From Mogibacterium sp. (lineage in GTDB: Bacteria > Bacillota > Clostridia > Peptostreptococcales > Anaerovoracaceae): a stretch of 64,000 nucleotides of DNA. The translations under genes and the position numbers were made by a program. This document shows positions 45,061-53,430 of the stretch, piece by piece (the stretch's first letter is position 1; each line of letters begins with the position of its first letter). The notes beneath the pieces were generated by a model. The model saw nothing but the letters and a program-made list of their open reading frames with translations. It made no database searches and was not told the origin of the DNA. The stretch lies in the NCBI GenBank assembly GCA_017405845.1, contig JAFQZQ010000002.1, forward strand, positions 1 to 64,000, given 5' to 3'.

Positions 45061-45531
45061 TTACGCCTCCTCTCCGATAAGATCTCTGTACTGTGCGCTT
45101 ACTGCAGCTCTCTTATCATGGATTGCATCAGTATCGATGAACTCAAGAGCATGTCCAGGGCAGAATTTTACGCACTTAGGGTCGCCGTCGCAGAGGTCAC
45201 ACTTGAACACCTTTTTAAGAGCAGGATGATATGAGATGTTGCCGAGCGGGCAGGCGTTCTCGCACATCTTGCAGCCGATGCACTTCTTGTAGTTGATGAC
45301 AACTGCGTTGTTTTCATTGCGGGTGATGGCTTTTACAGGACATACCTTCATGCATGAAGGCTCTTCACACTGAAGGCACATCATCGGAATAGCTACAGCG
45401 GCTTTCTCATACTCGAATACATGAACATTGGCATACTTAGGATTGAATTCTCCGTAGTGGCCGAATGAACATGCAAGCTCGCATGTACGGCAGCCGATGC
45501 ATTTTTCCGGCTTGATCACTAACTGTTTCAT
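45061..45531 (-). CDS. Polyferredoxin subunit (WorS/BamC-like), four-cluster type
   Basis: A 156-residue protein with repeated [4Fe-4S] motifs: CIGCRTCELACS, CLQCEEPSCMKVCP, CIGCKMCENACP and a final CDLCDGDPKCVKFCPG. This pattern is the DmsB/HycB-type small subunit that wires AOR-type or molybdopterin enzymes to electron partners. It is the first gene of the leftward operon, two bases before the AOR gene. A strong GGGAGGT lies 29 bases upstream of the ATG, farther than usual, with a small GGGC/GCCC hairpin between them. Confidence 0.9.
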   Translation of the reverse strand: MKQLVIKPEKCIGCRTCELACSFGHYGEFNPKYANVHVFEYEKAAVAIPMMCLQCEEPSCMKVCPVKAITRNENNAVVINYKKCIGCKMCENACPLGNISYHPALKKVFKCDLCDGDPKCVKFCPGHALEFIDTDAIHDKRAAVSAQYRDLIGEEA

Positions 45532-45569
45532 AATATCGCGGGCACTGAAAAAGGCCCTTCACCTCCCTT

Positions 45570-45609
45570 ATAAATACTTTTATAAAAGAACTAATATCTA
45601 CGTATTTAT
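45570..45609. promoter_or_regulatory. Inverted-repeat region between LysR gene and AOR operon
   Basis: ATAAATAC (45570-45577) and GTATTTAT (45602-45609) are perfect inverted repeats; the perfect palindrome CTTTTATAAAAG occupies 45577-45588. The region is very AT-rich, lies between the divergent genes, and is a candidate LysR binding site and promoter region for the leftward operon. Confidence 0.5.
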
Positions 45610-45658
45610 TTTAAAACAAAGTTATTCCTTAAAATAATATCGGGAAAGGGGTTCCATA

Positions 45659-46579
45659 TTGCTTTTTGGAATAAGCGGAGAATATAATCCAGATATCATG
45701 AACATACAGAATCTTAGATATTTCGCAATAGTGGCCAAGCTTGAGAACGTTTCAAGAGCTGCGGAGCTGATGCACACCTCGCAGTCATCCATTTCCAAGA
45801 ACATTTTCACGCTTGAAGAAGAGCTCGGAACGAAGCTTTTTGACAGACACGGCAAAAAGCTTGTACTTAATGATGCCGGAAAGAGATTTCTGCAGAGCTG
45901 CGACCGTATCCTTCAGGAGACCGAGACAGTAACAAAGGATCTCAGGCACATGTCTACAGGAGATGACAATCTTATAAGGATATGTGCTGAGGGACTGGAC
46001 CCGCATCTGTTCACATTCATGTCGATATTCCGGGTGTCTTATCCTGAAGTGGAATATGCGGTTGACTCGATCCCGGATGGCGACGAACTTCCGGACATCA
46101 ACAGATATGATCTGATAATTTATCCTGATGAGCTTAAGTACAGGAAGTTCAAAGGCATAGATTTCTATACTGAAAAATATCTGTTTGCAGTCAGAAACGA
46201 TAATCCGCTGTCTGAGAGGGTGTCTCTGCCGGTCAAGATGATGAACGGACTTCCTATGGTATTCCTTAACCATAAGCTTGCGTACGAGTATCCTTACCAT
46301 GTTTGTCTGGCACAGACAGTCAAGATGAGCTCGGTAAATTTCGTGGATTCAAGGGATCTGCATCGCCAGATGATATCCAACGGCATAGCTTGCGGATTCG
46401 TTCCGGAGGGGAGTGCGGAAATCTACCGAAACGACACCAGGATCAAACTGCTTCATCTGACTGACGACCGGTTCTCAAGACAGATGAAGGTCTGCTTTAA
46501 AAGAGAAAAGCACCTCTCCGTTCTGGGAGGTGCCTTCAGGAAGTCAATGATAGAGTATTTCAATCTGCAAAGTGAATGA
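45659..46579 (+). CDS. LysR family transcriptional regulator
   Basis: A 306-residue regulator with N-terminal winged helix-turn-helix (LRYFAIVAKLENVSRAAELMH, TSQSSISKNI, LEEELGTKLFDR) and a C-terminal ligand-binding domain. The family normally begins at the ATG at 45698 (MNIQNLRYF), but AAAGGGG is well placed only for TTG 45659, so both starts remain possible. It is divergent from the AOR/NuoEFG operon and probably controls it in response to an aldehyde or metabolite. Its 3' end overlaps the convergent ThiF-like gene by 20 bases. Confidence 0.9.
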   Translation: MLFGISGEYNPDIMNIQNLRYFAIVAKLENVSRAAELMHTSQSSISKNIFTLEEELGTKLFDRHGKKLVLNDAGKRFLQSCDRILQETETVTKDLRHMSTGDDNLIRICAEGLDPHLFTFMSIFRVSYPEVEYAVDSIPDGDELPDINRYDLIIYPDELKYRKFKGIDFYTEKYLFAVRNDNPLSERVSLPVKMMNGLPMVFLNHKLAYEYPYHVCLAQTVKMSSVNFVDSRDLHRQMISNGIACGFVPEGSAEIYRNDTRIKLLHLTDDRFSRQMKVCFKREKHLSVLGGAFRKSMIEYFNLQSE

Positions 46580-47246
46580 TATCGAAGCTCATATCGGCGA
46601 TTGAGCCTATAAGCAGACTTTTTTCAAGCGGTACATCAAGGCCGCACAGATATCTGATCGCTGTCGATGCTTCTATCGCTGCACAGATCGCAGGAGTTAC
46701 GGGCAGAGAAGTCTTCGATGCAGGGGTGTATCCTTCGGGATACATCTGGTGCAGCAGCCCGGATCCCGGAGGAACAAGCATGGCCTGAAGATCCCAGCCG
46801 CAGATCGCACCGTGAACAATAGCAAGACCCGCTTCAGAGGCTGCATCCTCAAGAACGAGCCTGGAAGCCGCATTATCAAGAGCATCAACAACAAGATCCG
46901 CATCCGCCATCAGTATGGATGCGTTTTCTTTTGTAAAGAATTCACATACCGGTGTGACATCGATCGAAGGATCGATCGCTCTGACGCGTTCAGCAGCGGC
47001 GAGAGCTTTTTTCTGACCTATATTTTCAGAAGTGCTGAGTATCTGTCTGTTAAGGTTCGATTCCTCGAATACATCACCGTCTACTACGGTGAAGGCACCG
47101 ACACCGACACGTGCCAGATACTCGATTATATTGCCGCCGAGTCCGCCGCAGCCAACAACAAGAACTTTGCTGCAGGCAAGCTTTTCCATGTTTTCTTCAG
47201 ACAGGGCAGGGATGTTCCTGCTGTGTCTGGTCTTTATCTCTGCCAT
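46560..47246 (-). CDS. ThiF/MoeB/HesA-family adenylyltransferase
   Basis: A 228-residue E1-like enzyme that adenylates the C-terminal glycine of MoaD/ThiS proteins. VLVVGCGGLGGNI binds ATP; DGDVFEESNLNRQ and DALDNAASR are family signatures. The zinc-binding CxxC pairs and the C-terminal rhodanese of longer MoeB forms are absent. It could serve the two MoaD-like proteins encoded in this window. It is one base from the FAD oxidoreductase gene upstream of it in the same transcript. Confidence 0.87.
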   Translation of the reverse strand: MAEIKTRHSRNIPALSEENMEKLACSKVLVVGCGGLGGNIIEYLARVGVGAFTVVDGDVFEESNLNRQILSTSENIGQKKALAAAERVRAIDPSIDVTPVCEFFTKENASILMADADLVVDALDNAASRLVLEDAASEAGLAIVHGAICGWDLQAMLVPPGSGLLHQMYPEGYTPASKTSLPVTPAICAAIEASTAIRYLCGLDVPLEKSLLIGSIADMSFDIIHFAD

Positions 47247-47247
47247 C

Positions 47248-48183
47248 TCATACCTCTTTTCTGCTGCGCTGTATGTGCGAAGCCAGGTCTCTGCCCAGCT
47301 TTTCTCCCTGTGCTGATGCGCTGTCTGCTATCTCATGTACAAAGTCTGCATTTCCGCAGAAGTGCAGCCAGTCCGGATATCCGTCATCGGTTTCAAGACC
47401 TTCTGCCAGCGATCTGTCAGGCTCAAGACCGAGAGCTGTTATCAGAGTATCGCACTCTATGAGTTCGTCATTTCCGGTATCGATATGATGTACGGTCACT
47501 CCCGTAAGGTGAGGAAAGCCGTGGATTTCCGTTACAGTAGCCCGCAGCATCACCGGGATACTGTAGGCTTCGATGCATTCTTCCTGATTGCGCTTCATAC
47601 CGCCAAGGTGATCATTCTGCTCAGCCATGCCGATGACAGTTTTGCCCAACTGCACAAACCTGCGGGCCATTATCTGTCCGATGTCACCGCTTCCGAGTAT
47701 GAATATGCGGCTTCCGACATCATAGCTGCTGAGCTCTGTCATCTCCTGGGCTTCGCCGGCAGTGTAAATGCCATCCGGACGTGTTCCGGAGACCGGAAGC
47801 GACCAAAGAGGCCTTTCGGTACACCCGGTTGCAATAATGCATTCGCTGAAGCTTACTTCTGCCATCCCGCTTCGGCCAGTGATCACGGCTGATCTGTCCA
47901 CACCGATGGAAAGCGCGCGCGTATCCGGCATATAGACTGCGGATGAATGTTCAAGAGCATGGTATTCTTCACGCCCGTATTCGGGGCCTGTCATTTCTTT
48001 TCCGTATCTGCCCAGACCGAAACCCTTATGGACACATTGAGGGAGGATACCTCCCGGTACACTTCTGTCATCGATGATCAGAACGCTGACACCCGAAGCG
48101 GATGCGGATGCGGCAGCAGCCATGCCTGCAGCCCCGCTTCCGATCACAAGTATTTCCGTTGTCAGCTTTCTGAGTGATGACAT
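47248..48183 (-). CDS. FAD/NAD(P)-dependent oxidoreductase (pyridine nucleotide-disulfide type)
   Basis: A 311-residue flavoprotein with two nucleotide folds: ILVIGSGAAGMAAA (FAD, residues about 9-22) and RIFILGSGDIGQIMARR (NAD, about 145-161). ATGCTERP is the second FAD contact. It resembles the small flavoprotein that accompanies GlpA-like proteins (HcnB/GlpB-like oxidoreductases), and a GlpA-like gene is divergent. The open frame reaches 48270, but ATG 48183 gives the expected start close to the first fold; ATG 48207 is an alternative. Substrate not identified. Confidence 0.8.
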   Translation of the reverse strand: MSSLRKLTTEILVIGSGAAGMAAAASASASGVSVLIIDDRSVPGGILPQCVHKGFGLGRYGKEMTGPEYGREEYHALEHSSAVYMPDTRALSIGVDRSAVITGRSGMAEVSFSECIIATGCTERPLWSLPVSGTRPDGIYTAGEAQEMTELSSYDVGSRIFILGSGDIGQIMARRFVQLGKTVIGMAEQNDHLGGMKRNQEECIEAYSIPVMLRATVTEIHGFPHLTGVTVHHIDTGNDELIECDTLITALGLEPDRSLAEGLETDDGYPDWLHFCGNADFVHEIADSASAQGEKLGRDLASHIQRSRKEV

Positions 48184-48373
48184 TGATTTCCAAAATGCAG
48201 TTCGCATAAAAGCCCTGATCGTTTTTCGATATGCTATCATGATTGAAAGGGTACTGCAATCAGCTTCCATGTTATACTAAAATTATCTTACCCGTTAACA
48301 TTGCGTTGCGGGCATATCGGATCACTTCACAAAATCAGGTATTTGTGTCATATACGGCAATTTGTAAAAGCGC

Positions 48374-49789
48374 ATGGTCAGAACGGATGTTATTATTATA
48401 GGTGCAGGATTGCTCGGATGCTTTACTGCAAGGAATCTCATGCGGTATGAGGCGGATGTTATTGTGCTCGAGAAGGAGCAGGACGTGTGCCATGGCATAT
48501 CCAAGGCCAACACAGGCATTATTTACAGCGGATACAATAACAGCTTCGGCAGTGAAAAACAAAAGCTCTGTGTTCAGGCAAATGAAGACTTCGACAGGCT
48601 CTGTAATGAACTTGAAGTGCCGTTCAGGCGGCCGGGCTCGCTTATGATCGGCTATGGCCCAAAAGCCGACTCAGTGATAGCACGCAAATACAGCGACGGG
48701 CTGAAGGGCGGAGTAAAAGGTCTCAGGATGCTGTCCGGAGAGGAAGCTGAGGCCATGGAACCTGCGCTCGCAAAAGGCATAACATCTGCTCTGTATTCAT
48801 CGGAGACAGGAACGGTCGATCCATGGGACCTTTGCATAGCAGCTTATGAAAACGCAAGAAATAATGGTGCCCGGTTTATGTTTGGACAGCAGGTCACCTC
48901 GATCCGCAGGGAAAAAGGAGGATTCACAGTAGAAACAGATAAAGAAATCTTCTTCGCTGCTTCTGTTGTGAATGCCGCAGGTCTTTCATCTGACACAGTA
49001 CGCGAACTGACAGAACAGCCGCGAGTCAGATTATTCCCGTCCTCAGCGGACTACATAGTCCTTGACAGACAGGCAGGAGCTGCAGTGGAGCATATCATCC
49101 TACACGAGGGAGAGGACGGAAAAGGTCTCACTCTGGTGCAGACAGTAGACGGCAATCTTCTGATTGGTCCGACAAACAGGGATTCGAGCGCTGAAGAAGC
49201 TTCAGCATGCGATATGAGAACGGACCGCATGGGACTGGAATCTCTTGAGGAGCTGTGCGCTGAAATAGTACCGGATATCGACCTTGCTCAAAAGATAAGA
49301 TCTTTCGGATCACTCAGACCGAATCCGTACTACGTGAAGACTGAGTGTGGCAGAGCAGTAAGGGAAGACCGGAGCATAAAAGACATACAGATCATGGAAG
49401 AACGTGGGCTCTTCAGCCTGATTGGAATAAAGACACCGGGACTGACTTTTTCAAATGAACTCGGAAGGATAGTAGCGGATAAAGCTGCCGCTTATGCCGG
49501 ACGCACAATGCTGAACGCGGACTTCGATCCGTGCAGAAAGGCAATAATAAGGGCCAGAGATCTGAGCCTTGAGGAAAGGGCTGCTGTCATCGAAAAGGAT
49601 CCGGATTACGGAGAGGTCTTATGCTCGTGTATGGATGTTACGCTGTCTGAGGTGAAGCAGGCGGTAAAAAGAGGTGCATATGACTTCGAGTCGGTAAAGA
49701 GGCGTACCGGAGCAGGCTTCGGGAAATGCCAGGGCAGCCGCTGCCGCAGGCGCATCATGGATATCATAAAATCGGAGGACAGGCAATGA
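48374..49789 (+). CDS. GlpA-like FAD-dependent oxidoreductase with BFD-type [2Fe-2S] domain
   Basis: A 471-residue protein. The DAO-type FAD fold starts at VIIIGAGLLGCFTARNL; SANTGIIYSGY-like SKANTGIIYSGY is typical of glycerol-3-phosphate/hydroxyglutarate dehydrogenases. The C-terminal domain (about 410-465) has the four cysteines of a bacterioferritin-associated-ferredoxin cluster (CSCMD ... CQGSRC). No good ribosome site lies upstream. Its end overlaps the moaC start by four bases, so it is expressed with cofactor genes. With the divergent flavoprotein it could form a split dehydrogenase; a redox role in glycerol phosphate or 2-hydroxy acid oxidation is only inferred. Confidence 0.82.
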   Translation: MVRTDVIIIGAGLLGCFTARNLMRYEADVIVLEKEQDVCHGISKANTGIIYSGYNNSFGSEKQKLCVQANEDFDRLCNELEVPFRRPGSLMIGYGPKADSVIARKYSDGLKGGVKGLRMLSGEEAEAMEPALAKGITSALYSSETGTVDPWDLCIAAYENARNNGARFMFGQQVTSIRREKGGFTVETDKEIFFAASVVNAAGLSSDTVRELTEQPRVRLFPSSADYIVLDRQAGAAVEHIILHEGEDGKGLTLVQTVDGNLLIGPTNRDSSAEEASACDMRTDRMGLESLEELCAEIVPDIDLAQKIRSFGSLRPNPYYVKTECGRAVREDRSIKDIQIMEERGLFSLIGIKTPGLTFSNELGRIVADKAAAYAGRTMLNADFDPCRKAIIRARDLSLEERAAVIEKDPDYGEVLCSCMDVTLSEVKQAVKRGAYDFESVKRRTGAGFGKCQGSRCRRRIMDIIKSEDRQ

Positions 49790-50259
49790 GCGAATTCACA
49801 CATTTTGATGAAAAAGGAAACGCTTACATGGTTGATGTATCCGGAAAGGACATCACAAAGCGTGCTGCGACGGCACAGGGTACTATACGTGTCAGCCGCG
49901 AAGTGATGGATGCCGTGCTTGGCAAAAAGATCAAGAAGGGCGATGTGTTCACCGTCGCACAGGTGGCGGGCATCATGGGCACCAAGCACACATCTGATCT
50001 TATCCCGATGTGTCACCCGCTGAGCCTGACGAACGCGAAAGTCAGCTTCGAAACCGATGAAGAGGCGTGCAGTATAACTGTATATTGCACTGCTTCGACT
50101 GACGGTAAGACCGGCGTTGAGATGGAAGCCCTTACAGGGGCAAGTGTTGCATTGCTCACCGTTTATGATATGTGTAAGGCCATAGATAAACGGATGATCA
50201 TCAGTGATATACACCTTGTCGAAAAGACAGGTGGAAAGAGCGGAGACTTCACATTCTGA
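49786..50259 (+). CDS. moaC: Cyclic pyranopterin monophosphate synthase accessory protein MoaC
   Basis: A 157-residue enzyme converting the MoaA product to cyclic pyranopterin monophosphate in molybdenum cofactor synthesis. Motifs MCHPL (about 74-78), KTGVEMEALTG (about 108-118) and the terminal KSGDF are intact. Start ATG 49786 overlaps the previous stop and follows CGGAGGAC; the longer frame from 49726 is not needed. Stands directly before moaA. Confidence 0.95.
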   Translation: MSEFTHFDEKGNAYMVDVSGKDITKRAATAQGTIRVSREVMDAVLGKKIKKGDVFTVAQVAGIMGTKHTSDLIPMCHPLSLTNAKVSFETDEEACSITVYCTASTDGKTGVEMEALTGASVALLTVYDMCKAIDKRMIISDIHLVEKTGGKSGDFTF

Positions 50260-50261
50260 AT

Positions 50262-51236
50262 ATGACAGACAAACACGGACGGAAAATAGAATATATGCGC
50301 GTGTCGATAACGGACAGGTGCGACCTACGCTGCAAATACTGCATGCCGGAAGGTATCGAAAAGGTATCCATGTCAAAGATCCTTACATATGAGGACCTGA
50401 TACGGATATGCAGGGTATCTGCAGACCTGGGAATCAGCAGGATAAAAATAACCGGAGGCGAACCCTTCGTAAGGCTGGGGTGCTGCGATCTTATACGCAG
50501 TATAAAAGCGATAGACGGCATCGAGCAGGTGACTGTGACAACTAATGGACAGACCCTTGAGAGATACATAGATGAACTGAAGGACATCGGCATCGACGGC
50601 ATCAATATAAGCCTCGACACCCTGGACCCGGAGAAGTTCAGATACATAACAGGCAGGGGCGAACTTGAAAAGACTCTCAGATCCATAAAACTTTCAGCGG
50701 AGTCCGGAATAAAGACAAAGATAAACACAGTTCCGCAAAGAGGATTCAATGACGATGAGATTACGGATATAGCGGAGCTGGCGTTCAGATACGGCATCGA
50801 TGTCAGATTCATAGAACTCATGCCGGTAGGAGCTGCCGACGCGGGAACAGGTCTCTCTAACGTGGAGATCCTTGAAACTCTCAGGAAAAAATGGTCTGAT
50901 CTCGAAGCAGACGGAAGTGTGCACGGAAACGGCCCGGCAGTGTATTATAAAAGAGCAGGCGTTAAGGGCGGGATAGGCTTCATAAGCGCCATGCATGGAA
51001 AGTTCTGCGCTTACTGCAACAGGGTGCGTCTCACGTCACAGGGACAGCTTAAACCGTGCCTGTACTACGACACGGTGACAGACCTCATACCGTTCCTTAA
51101 GAGAAGCGACTATGAGCTCAGGAAAGCAATACGTGAGGCAATTATGAACAAGCCTGAAGCACACTGCTTCAGCGAAACAGGCAAAAAAGGTGCAGACAAT
51201 GCAGAACACCGCCTGATGTCACAGATAGGAGGCTAG
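50262..51236 (+). CDS. moaA: GTP 3',8-cyclase MoaA
   Basis: A 324-residue radical SAM enzyme that rearranges GTP in the first step of molybdenum/tungsten cofactor synthesis. The SAM cluster motif CDLRCKYC (about 22-29), the glycine-rich ITGGEPF, and the second cluster region CAYCNRVRLTSQGQLKPC near residues 247-264 are all present. The C terminus ends in GG, as needed for MoaA activity. Two bases after moaC. Confidence 0.95.
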   Translation: MTDKHGRKIEYMRVSITDRCDLRCKYCMPEGIEKVSMSKILTYEDLIRICRVSADLGISRIKITGGEPFVRLGCCDLIRSIKAIDGIEQVTVTTNGQTLERYIDELKDIGIDGINISLDTLDPEKFRYITGRGELEKTLRSIKLSAESGIKTKINTVPQRGFNDDEITDIAELAFRYGIDVRFIELMPVGAADAGTGLSNVEILETLRKKWSDLEADGSVHGNGPAVYYKRAGVKGGIGFISAMHGKFCAYCNRVRLTSQGQLKPCLYYDTVTDLIPFLKRSDYELRKAIREAIMNKPEAHCFSETGKKGADNAEHRLMSQIGG

Positions 51237-51240
51237 AAAT

Positions 51241-52185
51241 ATGGGAAACAAGGGCAAGGTGATTGCTGTTTGTATAAGTGAAAAAAAGGGGACCCAGAAG
51301 ACCGAAGTACCTTCGATAACTCTTGTTCCTGAGTGGGGAATTGAAGGAGATGCTCATGCCGGTAAATGGCACAGACAGGTGAGCTTTCTTGCTTTGGAGA
51401 AGATTGAAGCGTTCCGCGAAAGAGGGGCTGATGTCGATTTCGGAGCATTCGGTGAAAACGTAATTGCTGAGGGCTTCGATTTCCGCTCACTGCCGGTGGG
51501 GACCAGATTCAGGATAGGAGACGCGCTGCTAGAGCTTACGCAGATCGGCAAGGAATGCCACACGCACTGTGCTATCTACCATCAGGTAGGGGACTGCATC
51601 ATGCCTAGAGAAGGCGTGTTTACCATAGTGCTTGAGGGCGGTACAATAAAGGCAGGCGATGAGATCGAAATGATCGAAGCTGCGCCTGACAGACCGTTCA
51701 CAGCTGCATGGATAACGCTTTCTGACAAGGGAGCTGCAGGAGAGCGCGAGGACAAAAGCGGTCCGCTGATAGGAGAGATACTGACTGAAGCCGGATACAA
51801 TGTTATTGAAGGCGTGCTGATTCCGGATGAACCTGCTTTGCTAAAGAAAGAGCTCATGAGGCTGGCTGATCAGAGGCAGGTCAACGTTATATTCACGACA
51901 GGCGGTACCGGTTTCTCAAAGAGAGACAGAACTCCGGAGGCGACAGCTCAGGTGTGCGACCGCATGACACCGGGAATAGCTGAGGCAATAAGGGCGTACT
52001 CGATGACGAAAACACCGACAGCCATGCTCTCAAGAGCTACAGCCGGCATGAGGAACGAGACCCTCATAATAAATCTCCCGGGAAGTCCTAAGGCAGTCAG
52101 GGAGTGCCTTGAATTCGTGCTTCATCCGCTGGAGCACGGACTTGAGATAATGCTCGGCAGGGATGGAGAGTGCGCGAGGAGCTGA
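51241..52185 (+). CDS. MOSC domain-MogA fusion
   Basis: A 314-residue two-domain protein. Residues about 5-150 are a MOSC domain (GIEGDAHAGKWHRQVSF, ECHTHCAIYHQVGDCIM with the conserved cysteine region), a sulfur-carrier-type domain linked to molybdenum cofactor sulfuration. Residues about 155-312 are a MogA/MoCF domain (ITLSDKGAAGEREDKSG, TTGGTGFSKRD, NLPGSPKAV) that adenylates molybdopterin before metal insertion by MoeA. The fusion occurs in many Clostridia. It is followed by moeA, so metal insertion enzymes are made together. Confidence 0.9.
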   Translation: MGNKGKVIAVCISEKKGTQKTEVPSITLVPEWGIEGDAHAGKWHRQVSFLALEKIEAFRERGADVDFGAFGENVIAEGFDFRSLPVGTRFRIGDALLELTQIGKECHTHCAIYHQVGDCIMPREGVFTIVLEGGTIKAGDEIEMIEAAPDRPFTAAWITLSDKGAAGEREDKSGPLIGEILTEAGYNVIEGVLIPDEPALLKKELMRLADQRQVNVIFTTGGTGFSKRDRTPEATAQVCDRMTPGIAEAIRAYSMTKTPTAMLSRATAGMRNETLIINLPGSPKAVRECLEFVLHPLEHGLEIMLGRDGECARS

Positions 52186-52187
52186 GT

Positions 52188-53420
52188 ATGAAACTTCTCA
52201 AAGTAGATACCGTAAATGAGGCAAGGAGCAGACTCATGGAATGCTGCGGGCTTATGATGCCGCAGACTGAGATGAGAGGACTGCTTGACGCGGCCGGATG
52301 CATCCTTGCAGAAGATATATATTCAAAAGAAAATATTCCGCCATACAGAAGGTCGATAATGGACGGCTATGCAGTCAGGAGTAAGGACCTCGGTGCGGCG
52401 GGCGATATGATCCCGACTATGCTTAAGGTAACAGGAGAGGTGCTGCTCGGTACCGACTCATCCGGACTGAAAGTGGAGCCGGGATGCTGTATTTATGTGC
52501 CAACCGGCGGGTACGTGCCGGACGGAGCGGACTCCGTAGTTATGGTCGAATACTGTGAGCCATTCGTAAGCGGCATGCTTGCTGTTTCAAAGTCTGTATC
52601 ACCGGGCGAGAATGTAGTACAGGCAGGAGAAGACATCACAGAAGGCGGTATTTTGCTCTGTAAGGGCAGAAAACTGAGACCCCAGGACATCGGAGTACTT
52701 GCTGCCACAGGGATCACTGAGATCCCGGTATTTGTTCCGTGGAAGGTGACCGTGATATCTACCGGTGATGAACTCGTAAGTCCGGATCAGACCCCAGGCA
52801 GGGGACAGATAAGGGACATAAATACATATACCATAGCTGCCAGAAGCATGGCGGAAGGCTTTAAACTTATAAGAACCATCGCTGTCAGAGATGACAGGGA
52901 AGCGCTGAAAGAGGCACTTGAAACAGCAAAGTCAGACAGCGACCTTGTTGTGATTTCGGGCGGAAGCTCACAGGGCAAAAAGGACATGACCGCGGAACTC
53001 ATAGATGAAGCAGCGGATCACGGAGTACTGACCCACGGAATAGCAGCCAAGCCCGGTAAGCCTACTATCACAGGCTTTGATGAAAAAAGCCGCACTTTGT
53101 TGATAGGCCTTCCGGGACATCCGGCAGCAGCTCTCATGGTGTACGAGCAGATACTCATCAGCCTCTGGCGCAGCATCACCTGCTGTGAAAAGGAGCGTAC
53201 TGTCAGGGTGATTATCGACGCTAATGTGCCTTCAGCACCCGGAAGGATGACATTCCAGCTCGTAAAGCTCAGCGGAGGCGACAAACCGGAAGCTTATCCT
53301 GTCTTCGCGAGGTCGGGAATGATTTCACCGGTCAGTGAAGCAGACGGATATTTTATTATGACGGAGAATCAGGAGGGCATCAGAGCCGGTGACATGGTCG
53401 ATGTCCATTTGTGGAAATAA
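52188..53420 (+). CDS. moeA: Molybdopterin molybdenumtransferase MoeA
   Basis: A 410-residue enzyme inserting the metal into adenylated molybdopterin. RSIMDGYAVRSKD, VPTGGYVPDGADSVVMVEY, the MogA-like central domain with SGGSSQGKKDMT and GLPGHPAAALMVYEQ are diagnostic. The start ATG 52188 follows GAGGAG; the longer frame 52170 overlaps the preceding gene. A second MoeA-like gene follows directly. Confidence 0.95.
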   Translation: MKLLKVDTVNEARSRLMECCGLMMPQTEMRGLLDAAGCILAEDIYSKENIPPYRRSIMDGYAVRSKDLGAAGDMIPTMLKVTGEVLLGTDSSGLKVEPGCCIYVPTGGYVPDGADSVVMVEYCEPFVSGMLAVSKSVSPGENVVQAGEDITEGGILLCKGRKLRPQDIGVLAATGITEIPVFVPWKVTVISTGDELVSPDQTPGRGQIRDINTYTIAARSMAEGFKLIRTIAVRDDREALKEALETAKSDSDLVVISGGSSQGKKDMTAELIDEAADHGVLTHGIAAKPGKPTITGFDEKSRTLLIGLPGHPAAALMVYEQILISLWRSITCCEKERTVRVIIDANVPSAPGRMTFQLVKLSGGDKPEAYPVFARSGMISPVSEADGYFIMTENQEGIRAGDMVDVHLWK

Positions 53421-53430
53421 GGGGACTGAA

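Noticed and set aside
39836..45531. Class II benzoyl-CoA reductase (Bam) complex
   Set aside because: The NuoEFG/AOR/ferredoxin layout is similar, but HdrA/HdrD-like subunits and the downstream dienoyl-CoA pathway are absent; an aldehyde oxidoreductase is more economical.
48184..48373. Additional gene or clear promoter pair between the two flavoprotein genes
   Set aside because: The 190-base gap holds only weak -10-like boxes (TATAAC on the minus strand) without matching -35 elements, and no coding frame of substance.
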